13,348 bases of DNA from JBAXBF01 sp034429745 (GTDB lineage: Bacteria > Chloroflexota > Anaerolineae > Anaerolineales > DRKV01). The DNA is taken from assembly GCA_034429745.1 (NCBI GenBank), contig DAOUFY010000101.1, forward strand, positions 1 through 13,348, given 5' to 3'. Shown piece by piece: positions 6,826 to 13,348 of this stretch. Every line of letters begins with the position of its first letter. The first letter of the stretch is position 1. A program made the position numbers and the translations under genes. Below the pieces are notes generated by a model, which was not told the DNA's origin, made no database searches, and saw nothing but the letters and a program-made list of their open reading frames with translations.

Positions 6826-8975
6826 ACATATCAGAATTGATAGCCCAACAGTTATCCCTTCGTGTTCAGCAAGTAGCTGCAACAATAGCTTTGCTGGATG
6901 AGGGGAATACGATCCCGTTTATTGCTCGCTATAGAAAAGAAGTTACTCAAGGCTTGAATGAGGAACAGATTCGAGCTATTCAAGAGGAGTTGGAAAGACT
7001 GCGAGGTTTAGAAGAACGCAGGAGTGTAGTGCTGAAAACTATCGAAGAGCAAGGCAAGCTCACCGATGAATTAAAAGCAGCTATATTAGCTTGCACCAAT
7101 CGGACTGCCTTGGAAGATCTTTATCAGCCCTATAAGCCTAAGCGGCGCACTCGGGCAAGTGTGGCACGCGAACGCGGTTTGCAGCCATTGGCGGATTTGA
7201 TTCTTCAACAAGCATTAGTTAAAGATAGTTTAGACAAGATTGCATTGCCCTTTCTTACTGAAGAAGTGCCTACTGCAGAAGAAGCTTGGGCAGGTGCGCG
7301 GGATATTGTTGCTGAGACAATCAGCGATCATCCTGAAGTACGGCATATTACTCGGGAAAAAACTCTCGCCTATGGGATTATTCGTAGTGAAAAGGTGCCT
7401 GAGGCGCAAGACCCTGCCAAAACCTATGAGGTATATTATGAGTTTGAAGCACGGGTGGCAAAAATAAAGCCGCATCAGGTGTTGGCAATCAATCGGGGAG
7501 AAACTGAAAAAGTGCTGCGGGTACGAGTGCAAACTGCTGAACGCGATTGGCAAAGCGCGATTGATCCTTTCTTCAAGCCGAATTCACATTCACCGTTAGC
7601 AGAGCAGCTTGCATTAGCCGTTCAAGATGGAGCTGAGCGCCTATTGCTTCCGGCTATCGAACGCGACGTACGGCGTTTCCTGACCGAGAAAGCTGAGCAG
7701 CATGCCATTCGCGTTTTTGCAGATAATTTAAGGGCATTGCTCTTTCAGCCTCCTTTGGCTGGGCATACAGTCATGGGAATTGATCCAGGTTATCGGACTG
7801 GATGCAAAGTGGCGGTTGTAGAAAGCACCGGCCGGTTGCTGGAGACCGCAACGATTATGCCGCACGAGCCGCAAAAGAAATGGGATGAAGCTTTGGCAAT
7901 ACTGCAGCGGTTGATTGAAAAGCATGGGGTAAGCTTGATTTCCATTGGGAATGGAACAGCCTCGCGCGAAACAGAACAGCTTGTTGCTGAACTTACGCGA
8001 AAAATGAACAATGTACGCTATATGATTGTCAGCGAAGCAGGGGCAAGCGTCTATTCTGCCAGTCCATTGGCTAAGCATGAATTGCCGGATTTGGATGTAT
8101 CGCTGCGCGGAGCAGTATCCATAGCCCGCCGCGTGCAGGACCCCTTGGCAGAGTTGGTGAAAATTGAGCCGCGCTCTATTGGCATTGGGTTGTATCAGCA
8201 CGATGTGGATCAAAAAACCCTCGCTCATACCTTGGATGGAGTGGTCGAAAGTGTTGTAAACCAGGTCGGAGTTGATGTAAATACCGCTTCAGTTGCTTTG
8301 CTGACCCATGTAGCAGGTATTGGTGCAAAATGTGCTGAACAAATTGTCGCATACCGCGATCAACATGGTGCTTTTAAAGAGCGCGAAGAGTTGAAAGGTG
8401 TAACGGGATTAGGACCTAAGGCGTTTCAACAAGCCGCCGGTTTTTTACGCATACATGGTGGAAATAATCCGCTGGATGGAAGTGCAATTCACCCAGAAAG
8501 TTACCCGATTGCGGTAGCAATTATGAAGTTGGGAAATTTCACGCTGGATACACCGTTAGAAGAAAGACGAAAAAAACTTGAGCAATTAAGGAAAAAGCCA
8601 GGTGTGGAACAGTTGGCTAAAGAATTGCATTGCGGTGTGCCCACCATGGAGGATATTTTTGATCAGTTGATTCGTCCTGGTCGTGATCCGCGCCAAGATG
8701 TTCCTGCACCAATCTTGCGCAGTGATGTACTAAAGATGGAAGATTTAGTTAACGGCATGAGCCTAAAAGGTACAGTCCGAAATGTTGTAGATTTTGGTGC
8801 TTTTGTAGATATTGGGGTAAAGCAGGATGGCTTGCTTCACCGCAGTCAATTGCCGCCTAATGTGGAGTTAAAGGTAGGAGATTGTATTGATGTAATTGTC
8901 CAGAAGGTGGAAGTGGAACGCGGCCGGATAGCTCTATCGTGGAAAAAAGGTAGCACTGGAACGAGTAATTCATAA
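6822..8975 (+). CDS. tex: Tex-family RNA-binding transcription accessory protein
   Basis: A full-length 717-residue Tex protein, a conserved nucleic-acid-binding factor linked to transcription elongation, related to eukaryotic Spt6. Domain order is intact: Tex N-terminal helical region with the hallmark IPFIARYRKE (31-40); YqgF/RNase H-like domain from GIDPGYRTGCKVAVV (319-333) through SEAGASVYSASPLAKHELP and the strongly conserved RVQDPLAELVKIEPRSIGIG (437-456); helix-hairpin-helix motifs around 495-545 (VAGIGAKCAEQIV, VTGLGPKAFQQAAGFLRI); and a C-terminal S1 RNA-binding domain (about 646-708, TVRNVVDFGAFVDIGVKQDG). The start ATG overlaps the previous stop by 4 bp (ATGA), and only a weak AGAAAGAAA lies upstream, supporting translational coupling. 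The next gene starts 14 bp after the stop. Confidence 0.97.
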   Translation: MNISELIAQQLSLRVQQVAATIALLDEGNTIPFIARYRKEVTQGLNEEQIRAIQEELERLRGLEERRSVVLKTIEEQGKLTDELKAAILACTNRTALEDLYQPYKPKRRTRASVARERGLQPLADLILQQALVKDSLDKIALPFLTEEVPTAEEAWAGARDIVAETISDHPEVRHITREKTLAYGIIRSEKVPEAQDPAKTYEVYYEFEARVAKIKPHQVLAINRGETEKVLRVRVQTAERDWQSAIDPFFKPNSHSPLAEQLALAVQDGAERLLLPAIERDVRRFLTEKAEQHAIRVFADNLRALLFQPPLAGHTVMGIDPGYRTGCKVAVVESTGRLLETATIMPHEPQKKWDEALAILQRLIEKHGVSLISIGNGTASRETEQLVAELTRKMNNVRYMIVSEAGASVYSASPLAKHELPDLDVSLRGAVSIARRVQDPLAELVKIEPRSIGIGLYQHDVDQKTLAHTLDGVVESVVNQVGVDVNTASVALLTHVAGIGAKCAEQIVAYRDQHGAFKEREELKGVTGLGPKAFQQAAGFLRIHGGNNPLDGSAIHPESYPIAVAIMKLGNFTLDTPLEERRKKLEQLRKKPGVEQLAKELHCGVPTMEDIFDQLIRPGRDPRQDVPAPILRSDVLKMEDLVNGMSLKGTVRNVVDFGAFVDIGVKQDGLLHRSQLPPNVELKVGDCIDVIVQKVEVERGRIALSWKKGSTGTSNS

Positions 8976-8989
8976 AGGAGCATAACAAA

Positions 8990-10600
8990 ATGACTAAAGT
9001 TTTACATATCACAAATGCAAAGATTTATACAATGGATAATCAACAGCCTTTTGCAACCTCAATGCTTATTCGGGATGGGAAAATCGCTGCTTGCGGCACT
9101 CCAGAGCAAATGGCGGCTATATGTAAAAATGAGAATGCGGAAAGAATGGACTTGAATGGAATGACAGTGATTCCGGCATTACAAGATGCCCATATTCACT
9201 TAGAGGTTCTTGGTTTGGGTTTGCTGAAGGTGAATTGCGAGACATCAACCAAAGAAGCTTGTTTGCAGCGGATCGCTGAACAGGCAGCGGTTACCCCCGC
9301 GGGAGAATGGATTTTGGGCCATGGATGGAATCAGAATGAGTGGAATGATGTGGAAAACCGAGCATCTTTCCCAACGGCGGCAGACCTTGATGCAGTCGCC
9401 CCGCGTCATCCGGTTTATTGTACTGCAAAATCTTTGCATGCAGGCTGGGCGAATAGCCTCGCTATGCAAGAAGCTGGCATAAGCGAGCAAACAGAAGACC
9501 CATTGCATGGAGAAATTGTGCGCGATGCACAAGGATTGCCAACAGGAATATTTCTTGAGGAAGCCATGCAGTTAATTGAAGGAAAAATACCCAAGCCTTC
9601 TTTAAGAATGCTAGAACAAGCTATGATGAAAGCCCAGCAATATCTGTTGGAGTTAGGGATTGGCAGTGTTCATGATTTTGATGGAGTGAGCTGTTTTGCA
9701 GCTTTGCAATCGCTGCATAAGCAAGGCAAATTAAAGATACGCGTTGTCAAAGGCATTCCTTTAGAGCAATTTCCTTATACCATGAAACTTGGTCTATCCT
9801 GTGGTTTTGGCGATGACGTATTGCGTGTTGGACCAGTGAAAGTGTTTGTGGATGGAGCTTTAGGCCCTCGTACGGCATCTATGCTTGATCCTTATAATGG
9901 AGAAGCGGATAATTTAGGCAAGCTATTTATGACGAGTGAAGAGCTATTTGATGTCAGCCGCAAAGCCGTTGATCAAGGGTTTAATATGGCAGTGCATGCC
10001 ATAGGTGATCGCGCCAACCGTGAAGCTTTAGATGCTTTTGAGCGTTTGCGGGAATATGAAAAAGAGAACCAACTTCCTCGATTGCGCCACCGAATTGAGC
10101 ATGTGCAAATCCTTCATCCGCAGGATGTAGCCCGTTTGGGCAAATTGGGACTAATAGCTTCGATGCAGCCGTTTCATGTCATTTCGGATATGGAACCTGC
10201 GGATCGGTTTTGGGGAGAGCGAGCAGCGAAAGCTTATGCTTGGAAGTCTCAACTCGTGAATGGGGCAATCTTGGCATTTGGATCGGATGCACCGGTGGAA
10301 AACCCCAATCCTTTTTGGGGGATTCATGCAGCGGTAACTCGCCGCCGGCCGGATGGCTACCCTTCAGCAGAAGGTTGGTATCCTCAAGAAAAGTTATCTT
10401 TAGTGGAAGCTTTGTGGGCATATACATATGGAGCGGCATATGCCGCCGGTAACGAAAACAAAGTTGGCAAACTTCAACCAGGTTATTTTGCCGATTTGAT
10501 TGTATTGAAGACAGACCCTTTTATGTGCGAAAAAGAAGAACTGAAAGACATAAAGCCATTAGCAACCATGATAAATGGCGAGTGGGTTTGGAAACGCTAA
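8990..10600 (+). CDS. YtcJ-type metal-dependent amidohydrolase
   Basis: A 536-residue member of the amidohydrolase superfamily (amidohydrolase 3/YtcJ group), predicted cytosolic. Metal and catalytic residues follow the family: DAHIH (His68, His70), VKVFVDGALGPRTASM with Lys284, AVHAIGDRANREALD with His336, HRIEHVQILHP with His371, and FGSDAPVENPNPFWGIHAAVTRR with Asp433. The C-terminal strand GKLQPGYFADLIVL closes the small beta domain. YtcJ-like proteins hydrolyse amides or cyclic ureides, but few substrates are established. AAAGGAG lies 9 nt before the ATG at 8990. It is 14 bp after tex, so probably the last gene of the argS operon, and is followed by a YgeW-like carbamoyltransferase, which hints at nitrogenous ring or ureide breakdown; that link is inference. 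Confidence 0.93.
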   Translation: MTKVLHITNAKIYTMDNQQPFATSMLIRDGKIAACGTPEQMAAICKNENAERMDLNGMTVIPALQDAHIHLEVLGLGLLKVNCETSTKEACLQRIAEQAAVTPAGEWILGHGWNQNEWNDVENRASFPTAADLDAVAPRHPVYCTAKSLHAGWANSLAMQEAGISEQTEDPLHGEIVRDAQGLPTGIFLEEAMQLIEGKIPKPSLRMLEQAMMKAQQYLLELGIGSVHDFDGVSCFAALQSLHKQGKLKIRVVKGIPLEQFPYTMKLGLSCGFGDDVLRVGPVKVFVDGALGPRTASMLDPYNGEADNLGKLFMTSEELFDVSRKAVDQGFNMAVHAIGDRANREALDAFERLREYEKENQLPRLRHRIEHVQILHPQDVARLGKLGLIASMQPFHVISDMEPADRFWGERAAKAYAWKSQLVNGAILAFGSDAPVENPNPFWGIHAAVTRRRPDGYPSAEGWYPQEKLSLVEALWAYTYGAAYAAGNENKVGKLQPGYFADLIVLKTDPFMCEKEELKDIKPLATMINGEWVWKR

Positions 10601-10603
10601 ACC

Positions 10604-10633
10604 TTTAAAAGTGGAGAAATATTGTGATATAAT
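10604..10633 (+). promoter_or_regulatory. Likely promoter of the carbamoyltransferase gene
   Basis: TATAAT at 10628-10633 is preceded by TGA, forming an extended -10 box. A weak -35, TTTAAA at 10604-10609, lies 18 bp upstream. The predicted start near 10640 gives a leader of about 64 nt. Confidence 0.55.
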
Positions 10634-10703
10634 AACAAAAACAATTGGGTATTTACCCTGAAAAAGAAACTATATCAATAAAGGATATATAAGGAGTAAG
10701 CAA

Positions 10704-11684
10704 ATGTTAACCAATTTTAGAGGAAGAGATTTAATCGGTGATTTAGATTTCAGCAAGGAAGAAGTAGAAACCATATTAGATGTAGCCTGGGATTTAAAGA
10801 AAAAGAGGGCACTAGGAGAACCACATCCGTACTTGCGCGATAAAGTATTAGCGATGTTGTTTTTCTTTTCCAGTACGCGCACACGCGGTTCTTTTGAAGC
10901 AGGAATGGCTCAGTTGGGAGGCCATGCTGCTTTTATTGAGTCGCGTACCACGCAAATTTCCCATGGAGATACTGAAAAAGAAATGGGAGAGATTTTCGGA
11001 CGTTACTTTGATGGAATTGCTATCCGCCATGTAGAATGGGGAGTGGGTAACCGCTATCTCAATTTTGTTGCTGAAGCTTCTCGTGTGCCAGTTTTGAACA
11101 TGCAATGCGATATCTATCATCCCTTCCAATGTCTGGCAGATTTGATGACAATCATGGAAAAGAAAGGCAGGAATCTGCGCGGCAAGAAAATTGTTGTCTC
11201 TTGGGCTTATGCAGCATCGTACTTGAAACCAATATCTGTACCTCAATCGCTGATATTACAAATGCCGCGTTTTGGGATGGATGTTATGCTCTCACACCCG
11301 CCTGAGTTCAAACTAATGCCGGAAATTATTGAGCAAGCAAAAGAGCAAGCTCGAAAATATGGTACGGGCTTTGATATTGTGCATGATATGCGCGAAGGTT
11401 TCAAGGGTGCAGATGTGGTTTATGCGAAGTCTTGGGGACCTCTCCTAACGACCAATGATCCAGCGGAAGGAAAACGCATTCAAGATCAGTACAAGGATTG
11501 GATAACAGATGATGAAAAAATGTCCTTAGCCGCTGAAGATGCCATTTATATGCATCCTTTGCCGGCTGATCGCGATATTGAGGTTACGAGCTCTGTGATG
11601 GATGGACCGCATTCGGTGGTGTTTGATCAAGCAGAAAACCGCCTGCATGCTCAAAAAGCCGTAATGGCATTGACAATGCAATAA
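10704..11684 (+). CDS. YgeW-like carbamoyltransferase of uncertain substrate
   Basis: The 326-residue protein is a member of the aspartate/ornithine carbamoyltransferase superfamily. Carbamoyl-phosphate binding residues are present: SSTRTR (56-61), HPFQ (139-142) and HPLP (284-287). The C-terminus DQAENRLHAQKAVM is OTC-like. Two features argue against ornithine as acceptor: the Cys of the OTC HCLP motif is Pro here, and the OTC SMG loop is replaced by VVYAKSWGPLL (238-248). QCDIYHP, VVSWAYAASYLKPISVPQ and YAKSWGP match the YgeW-type 'unknown transcarbamylase' group linked to purine or ureide catabolism. AAGGAG lies 7 nt before the ATG. The gene is flanked by an amidohydrolase and a nucleoside-type BMP lipoprotein, fitting a catabolic role. 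An automatic label of ornithine carbamoyltransferase (argF) would probably be wrong. Confidence 0.85.
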   Translation: MLTNFRGRDLIGDLDFSKEEVETILDVAWDLKKKRALGEPHPYLRDKVLAMLFFFSSTRTRGSFEAGMAQLGGHAAFIESRTTQISHGDTEKEMGEIFGRYFDGIAIRHVEWGVGNRYLNFVAEASRVPVLNMQCDIYHPFQCLADLMTIMEKKGRNLRGKKIVVSWAYAASYLKPISVPQSLILQMPRFGMDVMLSHPPEFKLMPEIIEQAKEQARKYGTGFDIVHDMREGFKGADVVYAKSWGPLLTTNDPAEGKRIQDQYKDWITDDEKMSLAAEDAIYMHPLPADRDIEVTSSVMDGPHSVVFDQAENRLHAQKAVMALTMQ

Positions 11685-11756
11685 CAATTAGCGCGAGCTG
11701 ACCACAGGAGCGGCGCAGAGTTGACATAAAAGCAGGGTTTTTAATCTGTAATACTA

Positions 11757-11786
11757 TTGACAAGACACTCTTGAAGGTAATATAAT
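11757..11786 (+). promoter_or_regulatory. Strong promoter of the BMP lipoprotein unit (TTGACA-18-TATAAT)
   Basis: Both hexamers are perfect: TTGACA 11757-11762 and TATAAT 11781-11786, with an 18-bp spacer. The predicted start near 11793 leaves a leader of about 204 nt before the lipoprotein gene. Another TTGACA at 11721-11726 has no matching -10. Confidence 0.85.
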
Positions 11787-11794
11787 CCGTAGAG

Positions 11795-11996
11795 AAGCTA
11801 GCTTGGAGGAGAAGATGTTTCTTGATTGGGGGCAAATAAATTCTATTGGGAAACAAGCGAGCTTGATTTTTAGGTTAGGATGAATGGTCTTTTTTTGATA
11901 AAGGAGGTGAGAGAAGAGTAAGAGAAATGAAGTGTATTTAAAAAGTACTCAAAATACAATAAACTTATTAAAGAAATAAATAAAGGAGAAGATGTA
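11795..11996 (+). promoter_or_regulatory. Structured 5' leader of the BMP lipoprotein mRNA
   Basis: This gene-free stretch (11685-11996, 312 bp) holds the promoter and then this leader. AAGCTAGCTTG (11795-11805) and CAAGCGAGCTT (11854-11864) can pair with 10 of 11 matches, enclosing the ribosome site and start of a 22-codon ORF; each element is also nearly self-complementary. A T7 run follows at 11890-11896, without a stem directly before it. AAAGGAGGTGA (11900-11910) is a full Shine-Dalgarno sequence with no start codon within 15 nt. The rest (11940-11984) is AT-rich. No known riboswitch consensus was recognised. A regulatory leader is plausible but unproven. The part before the promoter (11685-11756) shows no clear terminator. 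Confidence 0.45.
11815..11883 (+). CDS. Putative 22-residue leader peptide upstream of the BMP gene
   Basis: ATG at 11815 is preceded by GGAGG at 11805-11809 with 5-nt spacing, a better ribosome site than many genes here, and sits about 22 nt after the predicted transcription start. The frame encodes MFLDWGQINSIG followed by KQASLIFRLG and ends with TGA at 11881-11883. The peptide has no recognisable family and no run of identical codons such as classic amino-acid attenuators show. Its codons 14-17 cover the second arm of the possible leader stem, so ribosomes translating it would open that stem. It may be a regulatory upstream ORF or chance; coding conservation in relatives would decide. Confidence 0.4.
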   Translation: MFLDWGQINSIGKQASLIFRLG

Positions 11997-13292
11997 ATGA
12001 AAGGTAAATATTTATGGACCATTTTCAGCATTGTATTGGTTTTGAGCCTTGTGCTTTCGGCTTGTGGTGCGCCAGCGACCGAGGCTCCAAAGCAAGAAGC
12101 TCCTAAAGAAGAAGCTCCCGCACAAGAAGCTCCCAAAGAAGAGGCTCCTGCACAAGAAGCTCCTAAAGAAGAACCCCAAGCACAGTTCCAGATCCCTGAT
12201 ATCCAAGAAGGCAAGTTTAACGTTGCTTTTGTATTGATTGGTCCGCATAACGATGGTGGTTGGTCTCAGGCACACTATGAAGGTCTGGAATATGTGCAGA
12301 AGAATGTTGAAAATGTTCATACTGCCTATATCGAAAATGTACCTGAAGGAGCCGATGCCGAGCAAGTATTCCGCAGCTTATCCCGCAAGGGTTTTAACCT
12401 TATTTTCGGTACATCCTTTGGTTTTATGGATCCGATGGCAATGGTAGCTGAAGAGTTTCCGGATATTATGTATATCCACGTTAGCGGTTACAAATCCAAC
12501 GAGAAAAACTTCGGCAACCTTTTCGGGGCAATGGAAAGCATGAAATACTTAGCAGGTATGGTTGCTGGGGCGCGGGCTAAGAAAGATGGCAATCCTAAAC
12601 TCGGATATATGGCTACTTTCCCCATTCCTGAAGAGCTGCGTTTGGGTAATGCCTTTGCATTAGGCATGCGCAAGACTTGCCCGGAGTGTACGTTGGATGT
12701 GCGCTGGATTAACACCTGGCATGATCCTGTGAAGGAAAAAGAAGCAGCCGCTTCGTTGTTTGATGCCGGAGCTCAGGTTGTCTTTACTGGTGCCGATACA
12801 CCTGCTCCAGCTGATGTGGCTCAGGAGAAGGGGAAATGGGGCATCACGTACGACTGGGCTGGCTCATGCAAAGTGGAACGCTGCCTCACTGCTCCTTACT
12901 GGAACTGGGGTCCGATCTATGCTCAAATTACCAAAGATGTAATGGAAAAGAAGTATAAACCCGGTTGGCACTATTTTGACGCAGACAGCGGCGGTTTAGG
13001 CCTTTATGGGTTTATGGAAGGTGAGCAGCTGACAAAAGGCATGGAAGATCTTCCTCCTGAAGTCATTCAGGAAGTGAGAGATATTCTTGCAAAGATGCTG
13101 AAAGGTGAATTTACCCGCTTTGATGTGTTTGCCGGTCCTATTAAGGACAATCAAGGCAATATTGTTGTTCCAGAGGGAGAAAAATTGCAGCAGGAAGATT
13201 TGGATCAATTCCCTGGCGGCGCCATCAAGTGCAAGTACTGCATGTATTGGTGGGCTGAAGGGGTAACTGCCGAGCTTCCCAAGCTTCAATAA
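11997..13292 (+). CDS. BMP/PnrA-family ABC transporter substrate-binding lipoprotein
   Basis: A 431-residue exported solute-binding protein. Residues 1-22 are a lipoprotein signal peptide with lipobox LSAC (Cys23), followed by a Glu/Ala/Pro/Lys linker (about 25-63). The BMP fold starts at FNVAFVLIGPHNDGGWSQAHYEG (74-96), with FGTSFGFMDP, INTWHDPVKEKEAAASLFDAGAQVVFTGADTP and WNWGPIYAQI matching BMP-type periplasmic proteins. Family members bind nucleosides (PnrA) or other purine-related ligands for an ABC importer, so membrane and ATPase genes are expected to the right. Six cysteines occur in three close pairs (228/231, 291/296, 412/415), which could form disulfides. GGAG lies 8 nt before the ATG. 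The gene has a strong promoter and long leader and is followed by a hairpin. The exact ligand is unknown. Confidence 0.93.
   Translation: MKGKYLWTIFSIVLVLSLVLSACGAPATEAPKQEAPKEEAPAQEAPKEEAPAQEAPKEEPQAQFQIPDIQEGKFNVAFVLIGPHNDGGWSQAHYEGLEYVQKNVENVHTAYIENVPEGADAEQVFRSLSRKGFNLIFGTSFGFMDPMAMVAEEFPDIMYIHVSGYKSNEKNFGNLFGAMESMKYLAGMVAGARAKKDGNPKLGYMATFPIPEELRLGNAFALGMRKTCPECTLDVRWINTWHDPVKEKEAAASLFDAGAQVVFTGADTPAPADVAQEKGKWGITYDWAGSCKVERCLTAPYWNWGPIYAQITKDVMEKKYKPGWHYFDADSGGLGLYGFMEGEQLTKGMEDLPPEVIQEVRDILAKMLKGEFTRFDVFAGPIKDNQGNIVVPEGEKLQQEDLDQFPGGAIKCKYCMYWWAEGVTAELPKLQ
12096..12185 (+). repeat. 30-bp tandem repeat encoding the lipoprotein linker (EAPKEEAPAQ units)
   Basis: Residues 34-43 and 44-53 are identical EAPKEEAPAQ units and 54-63 is a variant EAPKEEPQAQ; a partial unit (EAPKQ) precedes them. 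The DNA copies differ at a few synonymous positions, such as CCC/CCT. Such linkers tether the binding domain to the membrane and can vary in copy number. Confidence 0.9.
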
Positions 13293-13317
13293 GTTGTGTG
13301 TATATTCGCAGGTTGGT

Positions 13318-13345
13318 GTAGCGGTTGGGGATACCCAACCGCTAC
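13318..13345 (+). terminator. Perfect 12-bp hairpin after the BMP lipoprotein gene
   Basis: GTAGCGGTTGGG (13318-13329) and CCCAACCGCTAC (13334-13345) pair perfectly around a GATA tetraloop, 25 bp after the lipoprotein stop. The window ends 3 bp later, so a T-tract cannot be seen. It may be a terminator or a 3'-stabilising stem that keeps lipoprotein mRNA more abundant than downstream transporter mRNA. Confidence 0.65.
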
Positions 13346-13348
13346 CTA

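Noticed and set aside
10647..10658. GGGTATTTACCC palindrome upstream of the carbamoyltransferase gene
   Set aside because: Only 4-5 bp of stem with a very tight loop and no T-run; too small to call a terminator or operator.
11721..11726. TTGACA as a second -35 box after the carbamoyltransferase gene
   Set aside because: No -10-like hexamer at 16-18 bp; the TTGACA/TATAAT pair at 11757-11786 is far better.
11870..12214. Minus-strand open frame rich in GASCAGASS-type repeats
   Set aside because: It is the complement of the lipoprotein linker's tandem repeat; repeat periodicity in one frame keeps the opposite frame open.

Overview
The window looks like a chromosomal segment of a moderately low-GC bacterium, most likely a member of the Chloroflexota (Anaerolineae-like). 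This placement is an inference from three things: the BMP-type lipoprotein, whose Cys is followed by a Glu/Ala/Pro-rich linker and a WINTW-type core; the small lipoprotein ending in a DGG-C-FFQV motif; and the lack of Firmicutes- or Proteobacteria-specific gene order. Promoters are sigma70-like (several TTGACA/TATAAT pairs) and most genes have GGAGG-type ribosome binding sites. No rRNA, tRNA, CRISPR array, IS element or prophage gene was seen.

Left part (1-3760): the 3' end of a PIN-domain protein (+) converges, with 4 bp between stop codons, on an aldo/keto reductase (-). Upstream of the reductase on the same strand lies a small secreted or lipoprotein-like protein of unknown function, apparently transcribed without a leader. 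Next comes an arsenic detoxification pair on the minus strand: arsR, with a near-consensus promoter, followed by one gene that fuses an ArsN2-type GNAT acetyltransferase to an ArsM As(III) S-adenosylmethionine methyltransferase. The ArsR has unusual CCC and CC cysteine clusters, so the unit looks like a self-regulated arsenical-modification module.

Middle part (3760-10600), all plus strand: rpsT (S20, TTG start) with a clear promoter, a hairpin, argS, a nucleoside phosphorylase/MTAN-like protein, tex and a YtcJ-type amidohydrolase. Gaps from argS onward are 18, -4 and 14 bp, so argS-phosphorylase-tex-amidohydrolase is probably one operon mixing translation, transcription and nucleoside or amide metabolism.

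Right part (10600-13348): a YgeW-like carbamoyltransferase of uncertain substrate with its own likely promoter, then a BMP/PnrA-family substrate-binding lipoprotein preceded by a strong promoter and a roughly 200-nt leader. The leader holds a 22-codon ORF with a strong ribosome binding site, two self-complementary repeats able to pair with each other, and a perfect Shine-Dalgarno sequence with no start codon in range. A perfect 12-bp hairpin follows the lipoprotein at the window's end. Together these suggest the start of a locus for uptake and breakdown of nucleosides, purines or ureides continuing to the right. The most interesting items are the ArsN2-ArsM fusion with its ArsR, the non-OTC carbamoyltransferase, and the BMP leader.
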